6,581 bases of DNA. Source: Elusimicrobiota bacterium. Its GTDB lineage: Bacteria > CG03 > SLGR01 > PWQF01. The position numbers and the translations under genes were made by a program. Each line of letters begins with the position of its first letter. The first letter of the stretch is position 1. Below, piece after piece: positions 4,592-6,581 of the stretch. The notes under the pieces are model-generated. The model ran no database searches. It had not been told where the DNA came from and was given only the letters and a program-made list of their open reading frames with translations. Where the stretch lies: assembly GCA_003558145.1 (NCBI GenBank), contig PWMP01000216.1:1-6581 (forward strand), given 5' to 3'.

Positions 4592-5724
4592 TCGGAAACG
4601 GTTTTAAGAAATGCGTTACGAACCTGCCCGGAATATCTTTCAAAATTAATTTTATTCTTATCCCTGCAGGTCAGGTAGTCTTCCAGTATTGATATTATTT
4701 CCGTTTCGGGGGTTATTGAAGCGGGGGAGATATTTTCAGGAAATCCCTCGCCGTTTTTATACCTGTGATGGTTTGCTATATACGGTGCCGCTCCGGCAAG
4801 AGGTTTAATTCTTTTTATCATTTCGGAACCGATAACAGGATGCAGCCGGAACCTCGCTTCGTCCGGCAAAGCGGGTGGTATTTCAAAACCGAGCAGTTGC
4901 GGATTTTCCAGCCCCAGGAAGCCGACATCATGCAGCATTGCGGCTTTATGTACGGTCTGGCGAGTCTCTTCGCTAAGCTGCATTTCTTTTGTCATTACCG
5001 AGGCCATTCTTGCCATTTCCCAGGTGTGGCCTTTTGAGGTCCCCTCGGCGTTTCCCATTGCTTCGCTTCCCATTACAAGATAATCCAGGATATTAGAAAG
5101 AATATTTTCCTGCCGAGCGCGCAGCCTGGTGTTTAATATGCTTACGGCCGCCAGGCCCGCAAAACCCGTGAGATTATCAATATCGCATTTTTCAAACTGA
5201 CCGTCTTTTTTATTAAGCACCTCTACCACACCTATAAGTTCGCTTCCTGCTATCATAGGCGCCCCGGCAATTGATTTTGTTTTGTAGCCGGTTTTTTTGT
5301 CAGTTTCCGGTGAAAAACGGCTATCGCTGTACGGATCATTTACAATGAGCGGTTGTCTGTTTCTGGCTATCCATCCGGCAACGCCCTCGCTGATTGGAAT
5401 AGTTATTTTCTTTAATATTTCTTCTCCCGTTGCGGTTTTAAAATAGAGGTTTTCATGTTGTTCGTCCAGAAGTAATATTGCCGATCGTTCGGCTTGCAGT
5501 ATGCTTTCGGCCGCTGTGCCTATTTTTCTGAGAAGCTGGTCTATGTTGTCAGCGGAGCTAAGGTTGCGCGCCAGGTCAAAAAACCTCACTGCATCATCTT
5601 CACACGCGGCGCCGCTTCCCATCGTCGCCGGAGCCTCATAGCCGGGCTTAAGCGGGTTTCCGCACCGCGGGCAGAAAACATAGTCGGAGAGAATTATCTT
5701 ATTACAAGACTGGCATTTATCCAT
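4588..5724 (-). CDS. Zinc ribbon-GAF-HD-GYP-like regulatory protein
   Basis: The 378-residue protein has three parts. Residues 4-21 are a zinc ribbon (C4/C7 and C18/C21). Residues about 46-199 are a GAF sensor domain with ISEGVAGWIARNRQPLIVND and SIAGAPMIAGSELIGVVEVLNK. Residues about 205-378 are an HD domain. The HD part follows the HD-GYP layout: H233, H265-D266, H295-P296, H319-H320 and D349, so the expected metal ligands remain. The signature HHExxDGxGYP instead reads HHRYKNGEGFP, with Glu to Arg321, Asp to Asn324 and Tyr to Phe328. It may be a cyclic di-GMP phosphodiesterase of altered activity or a non-catalytic HDOD-like regulator; the sequence alone does not decide. It starts one base after the PilB stop (TAA-T-ATG), with GAGGG 13 bases upstream, so it is co-transcribed with the ATPase. 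Confidence 0.82.
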   Translation of the reverse strand: MDKCQSCNKIILSDYVFCPRCGNPLKPGYEAPATMGSGAACEDDAVRFFDLARNLSSADNIDQLLRKIGTAAESILQAERSAILLLDEQHENLYFKTATGEEILKKITIPISEGVAGWIARNRQPLIVNDPYSDSRFSPETDKKTGYKTKSIAGAPMIAGSELIGVVEVLNKKDGQFEKCDIDNLTGFAGLAAVSILNTRLRARQENILSNILDYLVMGSEAMGNAEGTSKGHTWEMARMASVMTKEMQLSEETRQTVHKAAMLHDVGFLGLENPQLLGFEIPPALPDEARFRLHPVIGSEMIKRIKPLAGAAPYIANHHRYKNGEGFPENISPASITPETEIISILEDYLTCRDKNKINFERYSGQVRNAFLKTVSD

Positions 5725-5725
5725 A

Positions 5726-6581
5726 TTATTGACTTACCCTCAAAATTTCTTCATAAGTGGTTAAACCCTGAGCCACTTTTAATATTCCGTCCTCCCAAAG
5801 GGGTCTCATCCCTTTTTCCCTGGCAAGCTTTGCTATCGGCGCGGCCGCTATCTGTTCAAGGAGAAGTTTCCTTATGTCCTCATCAAAATTAAGCAGTTCA
5901 TAAATACCCATACGTCCCTTGTAGCCGGTATTAGAACATTCTTTGCATCCGGTTCCTTTTTTTATTTTAGCCTTTTCAAGGGGAATATTGTATTTTTCAA
6001 GTTCCTTCTTCAGTTTCTGGGGTATTTCTTTCATATCTTCAATGCATGAAGGACATATCTTCCTGACGAGCCTCTGAGCAAGTACGGCTTCAATCGTTGA
6101 GGAAATAAGATAAGTGGGGACCTGCATTTCGGCAAGCCTGGAAACTGCGCTGGGCGCGTCATTTGTATGTATAGTGGAAATAACCAGGTGTCCCGTCAGG
6201 GCGGCTTCCATGGCAATCTGGGCCGTCTCCCTGTCTCTTATTTCCCCGACCATTATTATGTCCGGGTCCTGACGCAAAAATGCTCTCATCGCTTCTGCAA
6301 ATGTGAGGTTTATTTCAGGATTTATATTAAGCTGTACAACTTCCTCAAGGTCATATTCAACCGGGTTTTCGGCAGTAAGTATTTTTTTAGGTGAAACCGG
6401 CTTCTCTTTTCCGTCCCCGGTTTTTTTGGATTCCTGAAGCAGATAGTTAAGAGAAGAGTAGAGAGTAGTTGATTTTCCGCTCCCTGTCGGGCCGCATACA
6501 AGTATTATGCCGTAAGGTTTTGCCAGGGCTGTGCGCAACTGCTCCATGGTATCCGGCAAAAAACCCAGCTTGGAAAGGCTA
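5726..6581 (-). CDS. pilB: PilB/GspE-type secretion/pilus assembly ATPase, N-terminus outside the window
   Basis: This is the C-terminal 284 or so residues of a hexameric AAA-type ATPase that powers type IV pilus extension or type II secretion at the inner membrane. Counting from the first readable residue (Ser1, bases 6580-6578), it shows Walker A GPTGSGKST (30-38), the Asp box TAENPVEYDL (69-78), Walker B DPDIIMVGEIRD (105-116), the His box TGHLVISTIHTNDA (129-142) and the zinc tetracysteine C176/C179 plus C212/C215. The frame runs through the window edge, and SLSKLGF before the first TTG codon still matches the family, so that TTG is not the start. A basic, charged insertion of about 13 residues sits between Walker A and the Asp box (near 48-66). 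PilT is less likely because it lacks the tetracysteine. PilB versus GspE cannot be settled without neighbours. Confidence 0.92.
   Translation of the reverse strand, partial: SLSKLGFLPDTMEQLRTALAKPYGIILVCGPTGSGKSTTLYSSLNYLLQESKKTGDGKEKPVSPKKILTAENPVEYDLEEVVQLNINPEINLTFAEAMRAFLRQDPDIIMVGEIRDRETAQIAMEAALTGHLVISTIHTNDAPSAVSRLAEMQVPTYLISSTIEAVLAQRLVRKICPSCIEDMKEIPQKLKKELEKYNIPLEKAKIKKGTGCKECSNTGYKGRMGIYELLNFDEDIRKLLLEQIAAAPIAKLAREKGMRPLWEDGILKVAQGLTTYEEILRVSQ

Noticed and set aside
5494..5892. Plus-strand open frame of 132 residues spanning the PilB/GAF-HD junction
   Set aside because: It is antisense to two well-supported genes and has no recognisable protein character.
5726..6559. TTG at 6559 as the true start of the pilus ATPase
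   Set aside because: The frame continues to the window edge with family-like residues (SLSKLGF), and a start there would leave only a partial ATPase core.

Overview
The window comes from an anaerobic bacterium, probably an uncultured one. It carries the tail of a membrane-bound group 4 [NiFe]-hydrogenase operon with Mrp/Mnh-type antiporter subunits, a bacterial initiator tRNA with encoded CCA, and a type IV pilus/type II secretion-like operon. The pilus-type ATPase, HD-GYP-like and zinc-ribbon/GAF proteins would suit a diderm lineage of the Elusimicrobiota/Omnitrophota sort. That placement is an impression only; no phylogenetic marker here settles it.

Bases 38-2438 (+ strand) form one tightly packed operon: MnhE (5' end missing), MnhF, MnhG, a HycF/HyfH-like 2x[4Fe-4S] subunit, the HycI-type maturation endopeptidase and the nickel chaperone HypA. 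Most junctions overlap by 1-4 bases (ATGA, ATGA, TGATG, and probably CTGA). The last overlaps by 16 bases. MnhEFG would supply part of the ion-translocating module, HycF would pass electrons between ferredoxin and the catalytic subunits, and HycI plus HypA mature the NiFe large subunit. The catalytic subunits and remaining antiporter subunits lie outside the window, if present.

Bases 2445-3127 hold a convergent single-domain mazG (- strand), a short region with overlapping divergent promoters, tRNA-fMet(CAT), and a 127-base spacer with a Crp/Fnr-like palindrome and a strong terminator-type hairpin.

Bases 3128-3583 (+) encode a stand-alone MshEN (T2SSE_N) domain, the fold that binds cyclic di-GMP when fused to secretion/pilus ATPases. 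It ends exactly where a convergent three-gene operon ends. That operon, read on the - strand from the right edge, is a PilB/GspE-type ATPase (N-terminus outside the window), a zinc ribbon-GAF-HD-GYP-like protein, and an LPG-synthase-TM/UPF0104 flippase-like membrane protein. A free MshEN protein, a pilus ATPase and a variant HD-GYP protein side by side suggest local cyclic di-GMP-linked control of a pilus or secretion machine. This is inference. There is no gene-free stretch longer than about 130 bases, and no mobile element, CRISPR array or rRNA was seen.
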